A program made the translations under genes and the position numbers. A stretch of 64,000 bases of DNA from Hofstenia miamia (Eukaryota > Xenacoelomorpha > Acoela), in the NCBI GenBank assembly GCA_004352715.1, contig SCFE01000020.1, positions 1,645,260-1,709,259 on the forward strand, read 5' to 3'. Under the pieces are notes generated by a model that ran no database searches, was not told the origin of the DNA, and was given only the letters and a program-made list of their open reading frames with translations. Of this stretch, positions 12,976-25,084 are shown in pieces (positions within the stretch are counted from its first letter, which is position 1; each line of letters begins with the position of its first letter).

Positions 12976-14039
12976 ATTAATTATCTTTGTAACATGAATA
13001 TCGATTGCTAGAAATTCAATTTAAAGGCTCTTAATGACAAAAATATGAATATTAGTATATTGTATTAGAAAACAGTATCTGTTGATTGAAAATTGGCATA
13101 AGTGAAAATAATACGATCAGTCCATAGTTCGATATTGAGAGAATGCTTCATGGCACCAGCTTCCGCATTTTGCGATCGAATCCTGTCCTTCATTGAAGGG
13201 AAAATTAAGAAACTCATCCTAAATTTGTGTTTAGCCTTTAGTATGTATTACCATTACATCTTATGCTTTAATGTTGTCAGTGCTAGTAGTGGTGATACAC
13301 TGCCTGATGTGCAACTGTTAAAAACATAGTATATCTCTGTAGTTGACCTCTTATTTATACAATTTAGCAAAATTATCTGTTTTGTGGCATAGGATTTAAA
13401 CTGTAAATAAAAAGGCCTGACTGCAAAGGAAAGGATAAATTCTTTAGTTCCATTAGTTTTACAAATTCATTATCATTTCACATTGACAATTGATGGACAC
13501 AAAGCTATAATTGTAAAGCGTTCAAGCCGGTCCCAATTTTTGTTCACATTTCACCAAGTCAGACTTCCTGTCCCTATGGAATAATTATGCATGTAATCTA
13601 GTTCAAATTTAAACGTCAACTGTATAACATCATGGAGTGTACAGATGCAGAAAGAAGTCAGGCAAGAAGAAGAAGCAATCACAACTGCAAGGCTGAAGGA
13701 GGCTCTAAAGAAGATGAAGAACTGGAAGGCGCCAGGCAGAGATGAGGTACATGGGTATTGGCTGAAGAAGTTCACAAGTGTTCATGAGAGACTAGCAGTA
13801 GCATTGGAGGAGTGTGTGGTGAGTGGGTGCCCAGAGTGGATGGTAGTGGGAAGGACATTTCTGATACAGAAGGACCCAAAGAAAGGTAGTGAGGCAAGCA
13901 ACTTCAGACCAATAATATGTCTGCCAACAATGTGGAAATTGCTAACTTCAGTGATTTCAAATAGGCTGGCATGTTACTTAGAGCAGAATAGGTTGATACC
14001 AGAGGAGCAGAAGGGATGCAGGACGAAGACAAGAGGATG

Positions 14040-14178
14040 NNNNNNNNNNNNNNNNNNNNNNNNNNNNNNNNNNNNNNNNNNNNNNNNNNNNNNNNNNNNN
14101 NNNNNNNNNNNNNNNNNNNNNNNNNNNNNNNNNNNNNNNNNNNNNNNNNNNNNNNNNNNNNNNNNNNNNNNNNNNNNN
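14040..14178. other. Assembly gap (139 N) flanked by duplicated sequence
   Basis: The 51 bases at 13989-14039 recur at 14179-14229 with two differences. The gap probably joins two contig ends that overlap in reality, so the duplication should not be read as biology. Confidence 0.8.
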
Positions 14179-15208
14179 TAGGTTGATACCAGAGGAGCAG
14201 AAGGGATGTAGGACAAAGACAAGAGGATGCAAAGATCAGTTGTTGATAGACCAGGCAGTGGTAGAAAATTGTAGAAGGAGGAAGACAAACTTGGCAATGG
14301 CATGGATAGACTACAGGAAGGCATATGACAGCATTTCACATAAGTGGGTATTGAAGACACTAGAGGCTAATGGAGTTTCACAGAAATGAGTTGAGTTTCT
14401 AGAGAGGGAGATGGGAAAGTGGCAAACTGAGATAGATGGGCACAGGCTGAGGTTTAGGCGAGGGTACAAGTACTTAGGTGTGATAGAGAAAGATAGAACA
14501 GATCACGAGGAAATGAAGATGAGGCTAAGGAAAGAATACAAGAGGAGAATAAGGAAGGTACTACAGAAGTCAGCATTGAATGGGCAGAACAGCATAAAGG
14601 CATTTAATATGTGGGCAATACCAGTGTTGAGGTATTTGGCAGGAATAGTTAGGTGGAACAAGAATGAACTGAGGAAATTAGACAGGGAGACAAGGTAGAT
14701 ACTAGCAGCAGAGAGAGCATTCAACCTAAATGGAGATGTAGATAGGCTGTACCTGTCAAGGCATAAGGGAGGGAAAGGGCTGCTAAGTGTGGAGGAAACT
14801 GTGGAAGCAGAAGCACTAGGGCTAAAGGAATATGTAGAAGAGCAACCTAGAGGATCCCTACTAGAGGTCACAAAGGAGTTAAAGAAGATAAGAACTGAGA
14901 GTGAAGGAAACAAGATATACCAGAGTATAATGGAATCAGAGAGACAAACAAGGTATAGGCAGAAGGCAATGCATGGAGAATACTGGAGGAACACAGAAAA
15001 GTGTGACAGAGAAGAGAGCAACAAGTGGTTAAAGAAGGCAGGACTGAAGAGAGAAGCACTAATAATGGCAGCACAGGAGCAAGCAATAAGAACGAACTGG
15101 GTGAAGAAGCATATATATAGAAGAGCAGAAGTATGTGATAAGTGTAGGCTATGTAAGAAAGAGTGTGAGACAGTAGATCATCTGATAGCAGGATGTGAGA
15201 ATTTGGCG

Positions 15209-15715
15209 CAGAATGAGTATAAGTTCAGGCATGACAAGGTAGGAAAAATGGTACATTGGAGCTTGAGCAGGCAGCATGGGTTAGAAGCAGGAGACAAGTG
15301 GTATGAGCACAAGCCACAGGGCGTCATAGAAAATGAGAAGGTTAAGATACTGTGGGATTTCAACATACAGACGAGCAAAGTGATAGAAGCACGGAGGCCA
15401 GACATAGTAGTGGTAGACAAAGAGAAAAGATTGGGAGCAGTGATAGACATAGCAGTACCNNNNNCAGAATGAGTATAAGTTCAGGCATGACAAGGTAGGA
15501 AAAATGGTACATTGGAGCTTAAGCAGGCAGCATGTGTTAGAAGCAGGAGACAAGTGGTATGAGCACAAGCCAAGGGGCGTCATAGAAAATGAGAAGGTTA
15601 AGATACTGTGGGACTTCAACATACAGACAAGCAAGGTAATAGAAGTATGGAGGCCAGACATAGTAGTGGTAGACAAAGAGAAAAGATTGGGAGCAGTGAT
15701 AGACATAGCAGTACC
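15209..15715. repeat. 251-bp direct duplication around a 5-N gap (likely artefact)
   Basis: 15209-15459 and 15465-15715 are both exactly 251 bases and nearly identical. They are separated only by five N. The same pattern recurs around the seven-N gap at 15974-15980 (15873 on versus 15981 on). The exact abutment on N runs points to unmerged contigs or haplotypes. Confidence 0.8.
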
Positions 15716-16159
15716 AAAGGACAGAAATGTAGATGGCAAGAAGAAAGAGAAGATAGACAAGTACAGGGAGTTGGCTGAGGAAATAGAAAGGCTGTGGAAG
15801 TTAAAGAAAGTCAAAGCAGTCCTGGTAGTTGTAGAAGCACCAGGGGCAGTGAGTAAGAAGCATAAGAGATACTTGGAGGAGTTGGGAGTACCAAAGTGGG
15901 AAGGAGTGGTAGCACAGAAGGCAGCATTGTTAGGAACAGCTAGAGTCCTGAGGAAAGCTCTCAGACTCCCTGGNNNNNNNTTGGAGGAGTTGGGAGTACC
16001 AAAGTGGGAAGGAGTGGTAGCACAGAAGGCAGCATTGTTAGGAACAGCTAGAGTCCCAAGGAAAGCTCTCAGACTCCTAAGAGGGATACCAGCATGAAGC
16101 TGTGAGAAGAAATGAAATAATAATAATAAAAACAGAAAGATTTAATATATCATCAAAAG

Positions 16160-17075
16160 AGATACATATCTATGTAAATAAAATTTATAACCTTGTGCAA
16201 TACAATGAGAGCAAAAAACAATAAAACTATCTATTGGAAGTTGGAGTTTCACCATAATGATTAATTAAAAACTAACTGAACTGATAACGCATAATTATTT
16301 TTATAGTTTTCCTTTCTTTGAAAATGTTGATGTTATCTTTACAATATAAATAATTTGCCAGCTTACATCATCTATGAAAAAATTCATGATCTGTTTTAAC
16401 TTTAGTTGTTCTTTTTACCATAAATAACTCTTGCATTCTAAATTTAGAAGAATAATGAAAAGATATGTGTTGTAATGTAATGAAATCAGCATTACAAAGA
16501 TCTATCAAGTAGTATATATCATTTAACTCAATTCTTAGGGATATTGGAAATGTATTTAAAGTTTAAAGTGAAGATACATAGATGCTTCTCTAATTTATCC
16601 ACTGAATACATCTTTTTGATGTGTTCAAGACTTTATATATTTGCTTGATTTGCATACCATACATTAGATCCATGCAATAATCCATTATAAATCAAATTAA
16701 TATATAAGCTTGACTTTACTTTTATTGATTTTGAATGAAGAATATTCCAAGATCCTTAATGTAATTCTTAGCCTTAAGATTTAATAATCTAAAGTTATTT
16801 GGTATTTTAATTTTTCAAAATATTATAAATTCAAATTATTCTATAATACAATTCCTTTTATTCAAATTGCACCATTCATTTAACTTAATAGCGTCTGCAA
16901 TTAGTAAATCATTTGATGGACTATTAATTTTGAGATCATTAGCATAAAGATAGCAAGAAGTATTAGAACAACAATCAGGCAAATCATTAATGAAAATCAA
17001 AAATAAAATTGGACCTGAACATGATATTTGCAGTGCCCCACTTGTAACATTTTGAATAGATAAAAAAATTTCATA
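16160..17075 (-). pseudogene. Degenerate APE-type LINE RT fragment
   Basis: On the minus strand near 17035-16930 the sequence reads SGALQISCSGPILFLIFIND followed by LPDCC...CYLYANDLKI. This is the GVPQGS.LGPLLF and YADD region of a CR1/jockey-type RT, with YADD changed to YAND. Further downstream on the minus strand (16800-16690) is NFRLLNLKAKNYIKDLGIFF, which matches the usual 'K.LGV' segment following the palm. Many stops and frameshifts are present. The relic lies immediately beyond the 3' tail of the R2/NeSL-type element, in the opposite orientation; which one came first cannot be told from the sequence. Confidence 0.7.
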
Positions 17076-18238
17076 TTTGTTACAATTTACTTTTGATTTG
17101 GTAAATAGTCAGCACTACAATGGCTGTCATGAAGCTTTCTCACCATAATATATGAGGTCCCATTCTTGATAAAATATTTAGCAATGCTAGTTCTTAACAT
17201 TTTACCTCTCCTTCTCATAGCTTTGTCACATTGTATTTAACTAAATGAATAAATTTTCATAGTGGGACAGCCACTGTAGTGAATAAGATTATATTTTTTA
17301 AGAATAAACTGAATATGCTTTTTCAATAATGGTTGATAATTTTAGCCTCATAATGTGGCATAATTAGTGAGAAAAAAAGGGAAAAAGAAAAAAGAAGGAA
17401 ACAAAGACTGGCAACAAACTGTGATATATTTATTCCCTTTTTGTAAACCAACCAATTATCCCTTTTTGATTTAGTGTAAACCTAATTTTAGTGTAGTTAC
17501 AACAAACCATTTATCAGCAAGTCATTTTTCCAAAAAGCAATAGTACAAAGTCATGATAGTTAATTAATAGTACCTAATAGTGATGCTGCCTAATCAGGGT
17601 CTATGATAACTAATCAAATGATTTTCCCATCAAGCATTGGACACAATTTCTATATATTCAAAGATGAGTGAAGTACTATATTTCCTAAGAAGCAATGAAA
17701 CCAATGAAGGCTATTTTACAAACATAATTGAAAGGTAACAATTTCTAAAGGTTTTTTAATCAACTTTTTCAAACTTGTTCTAGTATGCATCATTGTTGTA
17801 TCTAGTTTTGTATAAGGAAAAAAATTGAAACATGGATTACAGGGATTGATGGTAAGTAATGTTTTTGTACAGAAAATTTATGTTTTACAGTATGAGATCT
17901 TCTGTCATTTGATCTGGGTCATTCATCTGCTCTTATTATGGTAACAAATTTTGACTTTTTTAGACACATCATAGCATTGTAACTCTTCTCTGACAAGATT
18001 TGTCCAGGTGGTGTTATTAATGCCTGCAAACAGTGTAAGTGATTTTACTCTTTTACTAGCTAACTTTGCCTTAAATTTTCTATTTGTTTCTTATCTAGGA
18101 TTCCTTTTTTATAAATGTCCTCAGGAGGATTTTTGGCAGTGACCAGTATGCAGTATCATTGCTCCTAATTTTTAGTAAGGTGGCTGCTTCTTTATAGAGC
18201 TTTGTCTTTTTGAAATTTATCATATCCTGTGCATAATT
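17076..18238. other. AT-rich spacer, nothing recognised
   Basis: No recognisable gene, RNA or repeat end. Short frames carry frequent stops in all phases. Confidence 0.4.
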
Positions 18239-20240
18239 CTAGTAATTCTTGTTGCATGACATGCCTTGTTTGACAGACTTACTTTGTTTTTCTTTAATAT
18301 AAGGGTTTATTAGAGGTAGATCAATTAACAACAGAGGTATGCTATTTGATTCTCCAGTTGTTCCAAAAGTGACCCTGTAATTGAATTGCTTGTTGTCTAT
18401 CTCCAGTATGATGTCCAATCTTCTGCTTTTTGTAAGGACTGCTAAACCTTCAATGGTATTAGAAATTCTGGTGCTTGTACATTCAATGTCAAAGGCTATC
18501 TGTTGATTAGGACACATAAGTCTTTCTAATTCCTCTTTTAATTATGCTTCCACAAAGAGGCTCCTTTTTACTAGCTCAATGTCCAGTATTTTTTCTGAAG
18601 TGTATTGTATAGGTGTTATTTTTATTTGATCCTTGTAGTTCACAATTATTTTGTCCAACAGCAAGTTCTGATCCATGTGGGTTCTGAAGTAATTTCAGTG
18701 CATGATAATTTTTCATTCATAATCTACATTAGTTGATTTTGTATTCAATGTGATAGTTGCACAGTAGATGCTGAGAGGGGATTTTTTTCTTCTTCATCTA
18801 GGGTGATGACTGATTTTGGCTTAAATTTAATGATGTATATCAGTTCAAAGTATACATGGATGTTCATAGTCTCCTCTGTTATTTCAATGATGCTTTAGGT
18901 GAATTCTGGATATGTTGAGTACATGAGCAGCTACTCTTTCTTTTCTCTAATACTGTGGTTTTGGAACATTTGCAGGTAGGATCAAGTACTGTGCACTCTT
19001 CTGGCTAGGGATGTGTTTGTATTTAGTTAAGAGAAATGATCTGAGTATTGTTGAAAATGGCTTTCAGCATTTTCATCCCACATATATTTGAATGTGTGTG
19101 GGTAAAATGTGTCCCTGTTTCTTTGTGAATTCCCTGACTGTTGTGTAACATTATTGGGAATGTATGACCTAGTGGATTCTCCTTCTTAATTACACAGAGG
19201 ATGTGTTCATCAGCTGTTGATAGTTATTTAGTGGAGACATGCATATTGTTGTTGTTTGTAGAAGCCAATTTTTATTTTTTAAGAGATAGGGGTGATTGCA
19301 ATTTCAAATGCTTTTGCTTGTGCTAGTTGAAGGTATTTGCTTTTTGTGATCAGTAGTTCCAGGTTACTGTTATCAGGGAGGAAAATTGCTGGCAACCATA
19401 TTGCTGACATGAGATAGATTTCAGGTATCTTTTGATATGTTTTCTAGTAGTGTTTCTATAGCTGTGTTGTATGTTTTTGTGGCTGACTCTATGTTGATGG
19501 TCAGCCATCACTGTTGATGTTGCATTGCCTTCAGTAGTGTCCATCTTTCATTAATTGCATTGATCATTTCTTGCTTTTGTTGAAGTGCAAATCTTCCACA
19601 AATATTAGGGATGTTAATGTTGGGTTGTCTTAATCAATAATCTTGTACCTTTTAGCTTGTAAAATCATCTCCATGACTAGGCATTGTTTGGTGATTATGT
19701 GATACTGCAGCATGTTTCTATATAATAGGATGTTGATTAGTATCAATTTTGTAGTGGATTTACTATTTTCAACTGTGGTTCTTGCTAGACCATTCTTATG
19801 TATGGTGAAAAAATATTCTAAATATGATTCTAGATCAAGATTTTTCAATCTAAAGATTGGCTTAAATGTGATGTGCATCATATTTCAGAAGAACTTACAA
19901 CTGAGTTTTCCATCATACTTGCTTTGTAGAAAATTATTGTATTGATTTGGGGATGTTTCTCTGCACTGATTGTAATTGGTAAGACTATGCAATCAACTTG
20001 GTTTTCACCTATTGTTTGAATATCAGATATTGTTTTCCTCATTTCTGCAGAGAGGTTGTTTGTTGTAACATATCTGCTTCTTCTCATGGCAATAAAATAA
20101 GGATAAAGTGGTTTTCCATTGATATTGGAGATTTTTTCTCAGTGTGCTGCATAGCATTGCAATTTGGTTGTAATATTCTTCTTTTAATGGATATTTTAGA
20201 CTTAGTGGGTGTTGAAGCAGCCACCCTTTTGCAAGGCTGA
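18239..20240 (-). pseudogene. Broken reading frames downstream of the integrase remnant
   Basis: Three or four short minus-strand frames (for example 18239-18517, 19350-19544 and 19878-20087) follow the integrase remnant in the same direction and have more coding-like composition than chance frames. In a Ty3/gypsy-type element this position could hold an additional downstream gene or 3' terminal sequence. I do not recognise a domain in any of them, and frameshifts and stops interrupt the stretch throughout. The link to the integrase rests only on position and strand. Confidence 0.3.
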
Positions 20241-20546
20241 ATTGTTTATGTCAATGGTGTTTCCCCTGATATCATGATATCACTAGTTGAAAATGACCTG
20301 CACCAAGAGATATTAAACATTGAGTTGAGTACACTGTAGAAGCCTGAGAATGACTTGCAAGCAGACTTATTAGCAAACTCAGGCAGCTGTAGGTTTGATT
20401 TGCTCTTGCATTTGACCTTCCTCAGGCTTACTAAAACTGCTGCTAAACTAATCTGAGAAATTATCTAAAGGCAAAGTAGCAATGTTAATTTCCCAATCTT
20501 TATAATTTATATTAGATTCAGCAATCCATTTAGGTTGTGTGAGAAA

Positions 20547-20948
20547 TTACATGGAAGATTTAATAGTGCATTCATATTCCTTGTTGAAAGAGACTTCTTC
20601 TACTATTGTGCATCCAAGAGTGAGGTAATGTTTGTTATTTTCTTTTTTTATTAATTCAAACTTATTTAGGTTATTGATTCTAGTGTGATCAAAATTTCTA
20701 GGTATCTGTTTAATGTAATGTGTAATCTTTTTATTATCTAGCTCATAATTGTTATGTGGAAGAACTTTCTTCATCATGAGTGGTCCTTCCCATTTAAGGG
20801 TGAATTTGCATATTTGCTTTTTATCAGTTGCTGCTCCAGTTGTATAAAAATACACTTTCTCTCCAGGTTTATGGGGTTCATCATAAATGTTTCTGTTGAA
20901 GTATTGCTGTTGTTTTACTTTTCCCAAAATTGATGCACATTGTTTCAT
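20547..20948 (-). pseudogene. Ty3/gypsy-like integrase C-terminal part, decayed
   Basis: A 133-codon frame contains KPGEKVYFYTTGAATDKKQ and then KFTLKWEGPLMMKKVLPHNN. It matches the post-core region of retrotransposon integrases, where a 'GD.V......KL...W.GPY.V..' segment forms the small beta-barrel. It lies 118 bases downstream (minus strand) of the catalytic-core remnant at 21067-21432 and is separated from it by frame breaks. Confidence 0.6.
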
Positions 20949-21066
20949 GTGTGATGTTAATCTTTTCTATGAGATTGTTGATGTAATCATTACATATTTT
21001 ATTACAGCAGCCTCTGAATAGCATTGATATCGGTATCAGAACTTCATATCCAAACATAGCTTTGCA

Positions 21067-21432
21067 TCACAACATTTTAATAGTAGCAAGTGTAGAAGTG
21101 TTGTAGAAGTATTCCATAATTGGTAGCATCTGTTTTGAGTTATTTCCACCTATGTGAGATGTTTGACTGTTGTATGTGCATTCAGACTTTTGAATTTTTT
21201 TTGACAGTATTTGAAGTAGTTTACTTTCAAATTGTGTGCTTTCATTGTTAATCAGTTGTTGCATGGAGCTGAGCATGCATATCCATTCTTTCAAGATGAC
21301 TTCTGCTGTTGTTTGTGCCTTAATGTTTTTCAAAGGGAATGTTTTGCAATATTTTGTAAAATTATCTACCATTAATAAGATGTAGGTGTAGCCATCATCA
21401 TCCTTTGATAATTGTTCAATATCTGCATTCAC
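21067..21432 (-). pseudogene. Ty3/gypsy-like integrase catalytic-core remnant
   Basis: The frame carries DGYTYILLMVDNFTKYCKTF and PLKN, the typical start of the RNase-H-like integrase core in Ty3/gypsy retrotransposons. EVILKEWICML and NNESTQFESKLLQIL follow. The last piece aligns with the 'SDQG.QFES.LF' motif that holds the second catalytic Asp; here that position is Asn or Glu, so the enzyme would be inactive. The 3' half has lost the usual 'PQ.DG..ER.N' form. Protease, RT and RNase H were not found upstream (higher coordinates), and no LTR pair was seen, so only a piece of the element remains. Confidence 0.7.
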
Positions 21433-21539
21433 TAATTAACTTGTTAAGCAATGTTAGTTGCCTTCTACACTCCCTCTAAATTTCTTGAAATACACATTTT
21501 TGCCCATTGCAGCTAAGTTCATACAATTTTGCAGGATTA

Positions 21540-23808
21540 TAAAGCTCTGCAAGTTAAAAATTTTAAACCTTTCATAAGCCTGAACATATCAAAATTCCGT
21601 CCTCTAGTGGGAAAATAATTTTTTTTGCTGTCATTGATGATATTTGGAGGGAACTCACACAAAAATTTGGCAATGGAATTTGAAAATTCAAAGTTTTTTA
21701 GAAGTTTATATAAATTTTTAATGAGCATGAATTTTTAAACCTTTTTTAAAAAAAATTTTTATTCATTTTTTCATACTAGTGATCTAAATTTTCATCAGAA
21801 TTCTTTGAACTTTTAAGACAAAAATTTCACAAAGCCATAAATTTTTTTATAAAAAATATTATTTTGAAAACCTGGGTTGGCATTTAGATATTAAACCTTA
21901 ACTTTAGTAAGCTATAGCAACAGAAATTTTAAAGACATCACAGCTCTATTTGAATTTTTAAGTAGCAAATTTCACTCAAAAAATCTTGTTTCTCAGCATG
22001 TTTAGCTCTAAGATAAATATTACCTGAGTTAGGCTGACCAGATCTTGGCAAATTTTTCAGAAAAGATATTTTCTTTAATAACGTTTTATATAATGAAGCT
22101 ATGAATAAGAATTTTTGAAAGGAGATTCTAATTTTCTTGGTCCTGACCCAATACAGAAAGTTTTAAAAATTTCAATTAAAAAAAACATTTTTTCAAAAAT
22201 AAAAACTCAAAAATTGGAAATTTTTACTTTGAGATATTTGCAGTAATACAAGAAATAACATTCAAAAACAATTGTCCCAAAATTCCCTGTCAATCTTCCA
22301 TGATGGGAAATTTTCTCTTTTAAACATGAATATTACAAGATGGGTTAGTAATTTTTTAAAAATTATCAAAAATCATTGAAGGCCAAAACAGAAATTAATA
22401 ATAAAACACCAAATTGTAATTTTAAATTGGGTTTGTAAATTGCCATTTTTATATGAACCAAAATTTGGGGAAATGATAGTTGTCTTGAAGAACGTACAAG
22501 GCTTTTTTGAGAAAGAGCTTACAGTTCATGATCAATCATTGGTGAAGAATCTCTGCTTACAAGTCTCCACAAGAAATAAAAATCTTTTCCCAATAAATTT
22601 AGTACAGAGAATATTGTTGGATTTTGTATGGACTGTATTTTACCAGACATTGACGCAACCTCAATTACATTATAATGGCTTGTTACTTTTACAGAGGTCT
22701 ATCCTGATGTATAACATCATGTTAAATTTCATATTATGGATGTTCTTATGGACAAATCCTTGGAATACAATGGTTTGCAAAATTTCCTAAATTTCAAATC
22801 TTGAATTTTAGAGGCTCTAACTTTGTCTTAACTGTTTTACATTCAATTCCATATTGCAATGATCTATGAAATTTTCTACCCAAAAATCTAAGAATTATAC
22901 AGAATGATAGTTTCATTCTATTTGGGCTTGGACCAAAAATTTATGATGGCAATGTTTGAACCCTTTGCTTTTGCAATTAAGATTATCTTAATTTTCAACT
23001 TTTCTTCTCTTGAGAATGAAAAAATTCGTGAGAACTTTTTTGATGCTTGATTTTCTAGGAAGCTGTCGAATTTTGTATTTGAACTCATGGTCAATTAAGT
23101 GCTATGATATTGCCAAAAATTGTACTAAGAAGTCTAGCTTTATAAACATTTGAAATAATTTCTCTTTGTGTAGCAGAATAAGAAAATAGTAATGACACAT
23201 ACAGTGCATGACATATGCAGTTGGATGAGTATCAAAATAAAGATTTAAAAAGAATTCATATTCTTGGAAGTTTTTATAATTCAGAGTATGTCTTCCATGT
23301 ATATACTTGCTTGATTTGCAATATATCAGTTTGCTCAAAGCAATGTTTGTCATTTTATAGATATTGAGCACATTTTTTGATAAGTTATTGTATTATAGCA
23401 TAGCATGTTAAAGGGCAATTGCGCAAATTGTTTTAGTTCACCATCTTCATTTCCTCTCCTTAAAACCATAGAATTCATTGAAGCATATTTGAGCAACAAT
23501 TTTTTAAGATAAAGGCATTAGTGAATTCAATGAGAATACTCCAATGCACATGAATGTCATGCATTATGTGCTACAACCAATGAAGTTGAGCATCTATTGT
23601 TAACTTCAAATTGTTTGAATTTTTAAGAATAGGTTGAAAAAATATGTATCTAGAGGCATTATTCATTTTCAATTTGAATTTTCCAAGACATAAACATCAA
23701 GTTTTGTAAAGCATTAATAAACCATTATGTAAGATGAAGTTCTAGTGCCTAATGAATATATGAGTCGGTGTTGTGAAAAACACCATGATACAATTTGAAA
23801 ATCCTTTA

Positions 23809-23843
<35 letters not shown>

Positions 23844-25080
23844 GTTAATAACTTTTTAAGAAAATTTTAGTTTTGAAGTAAGCTTCAAAAATGTTCATCC
23901 CTTCAAACAATTTATATATTAATGATTTGAGGAACTTTATAAAATTAATATAGGTGTTCAAAAAGGACTTGATTGAAATTTGTTTCTCTATTTTCCCTAA
24001 AATAGCAAACAAGCATCCAAAAACTGATAATTACCAGATATCATCACAACTCCCTTCATCTTCTCTAACAATTTTGGTAATTAGGAAGCCAATATTTTCA
24101 CTCATTTCATTGCAGTGAATAATCAAAAGATTATATCTATAATATAATGTTAACAATTATGATTTACCTGTTTTATTGCAGGATTAGAACTTGTTTTATT
24201 AGACACAATCAATTTGATTTGCTTGTATAGATGAAAATCAGATATGGTATTTGCTAGGTCTTGAATAATAATATTAGGTTTTCCGTTAGATGGTCACAGA
24301 CAATTCAATTGAATAACTATTAAGTGAATTTCTTTCTGAACGTGCTTGTGATAATATATAGGCCTCAAATTTCCTTTTTTATTGTTGAAAACTTGCTTAA
24401 AGTTGTCAACTTCTTGATTTAATGAATCTATTGACTCAACATTGGTTCAGAGTTAAAAAATCTTTTTTTATTATGCGAATTTCTATATATTTTAATATAT
24501 CTATTAACTCGAATGCATTATGATATTGCTGCCAATCTACATACAATAACTATAATTTTTTTGTTTTCAATAATCTTTGATAACTATGGTCACGTCATTT
24601 GCAATGCAATTTATCTCTAATATAAGGTATTACTGTACTTCTAATATTTCATAATTTCAACTATTTTGTGATGGAATTCCGATGTTTGTAATTTTAATCG
24701 CAGTATTTCCAGGGCTTCATAAGTAAGGTTCAGATAATCTAATCTCATTAGAGATGAAAATGAGTCTAGAAATCGGGCCCATATCCAACACAAGCCCAAT
24801 TTTTTGAAACTCAGACGCAATTCTGTTTAATCAAATATTTGATTTTAACCCAAACCCAAAATTCAGAACCAAGTTCATTTTGTGCACACTCTATATTGAA
24901 AAAGTAAAATATGAACTAAGGCAATTGAACATAAATTAATCCAAGCTTTGTTATACACAACCACTTGTGATTGAGCGAGGAAGGATTCAAGTTATGAACC
25001 AAATGGATTTGACAGATTTTCACATTGACTGACTGACACCATGTAAATTAGATGAAGTGATAATTAACGTCTATCCTCTG
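21540..25080. other. AT-rich stretch without recognisable genes
   Basis: This is dominated by A/T runs. The only clear structure is an (AT)n tract near 23810-23841. The open frame at 22440-22790 has no motif and a composition expected by chance. Confidence 0.5.
23810..23841. repeat. (AT)n microsatellite
   Basis: Around 32 bases of alternating A and T. Confidence 0.9.
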
Positions 25081-25084
25081 TCAG

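Larger units (their letters stand above)
13645..16097 (+). pseudogene. Broken RT/restriction-like endonuclease protein of an R2/NeSL-type LINE
   Basis: By family this protein would nick a target site and reverse-transcribe its own RNA there. The N-terminal part at 13645-14039 has MKNWKAPGRDEVHGYWLKK, then the RT fingers motif NFRPIICLPTMWKLLTSVI and PEEQKGC. After the gap, 14183-14389 continues with [15 protein letters not shown] and the RT box A region [20 protein letters not shown] (catalytic Asp present). From 14411 the frame jumps to GYKYLGV, so the segment that should hold the YADD box is absent. There is an in-frame TGA at 14387 and a TAG at 14696. The C-terminal part (14789 on) has the zinc knuckle CRLCKKECETVDHLIAGC, which fits CX2CX8HX4C exactly, then RRPDIVVVD and IDIAVPKD, the PD...D core of the endonuclease. 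It is not functional as assembled. Confidence 0.8.
13629..16125 (+). mobile_element. R2/NeSL-type (restriction-like endonuclease) LINE, 5'-truncated and internally deleted
   Basis: The segment is richer in purines and GC than its surroundings. It carries one broken ORF2-like reading frame from about 13635 to a TGA at 16097. A short tail with AATAATAATAATAAAAA follows at about 16115-16130. Three assembly gaps (14040-14178, 15460-15464, 15974-15980) are each flanked by duplicated sequence, so the true element is shorter than it looks. The C-terminal zinc knuckle and PD-(D/E)xK-like domain place it with RLE-encoding LINEs (R2, NeSL, HERO and relatives) rather than APE-type LINEs. Confidence 0.8.
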
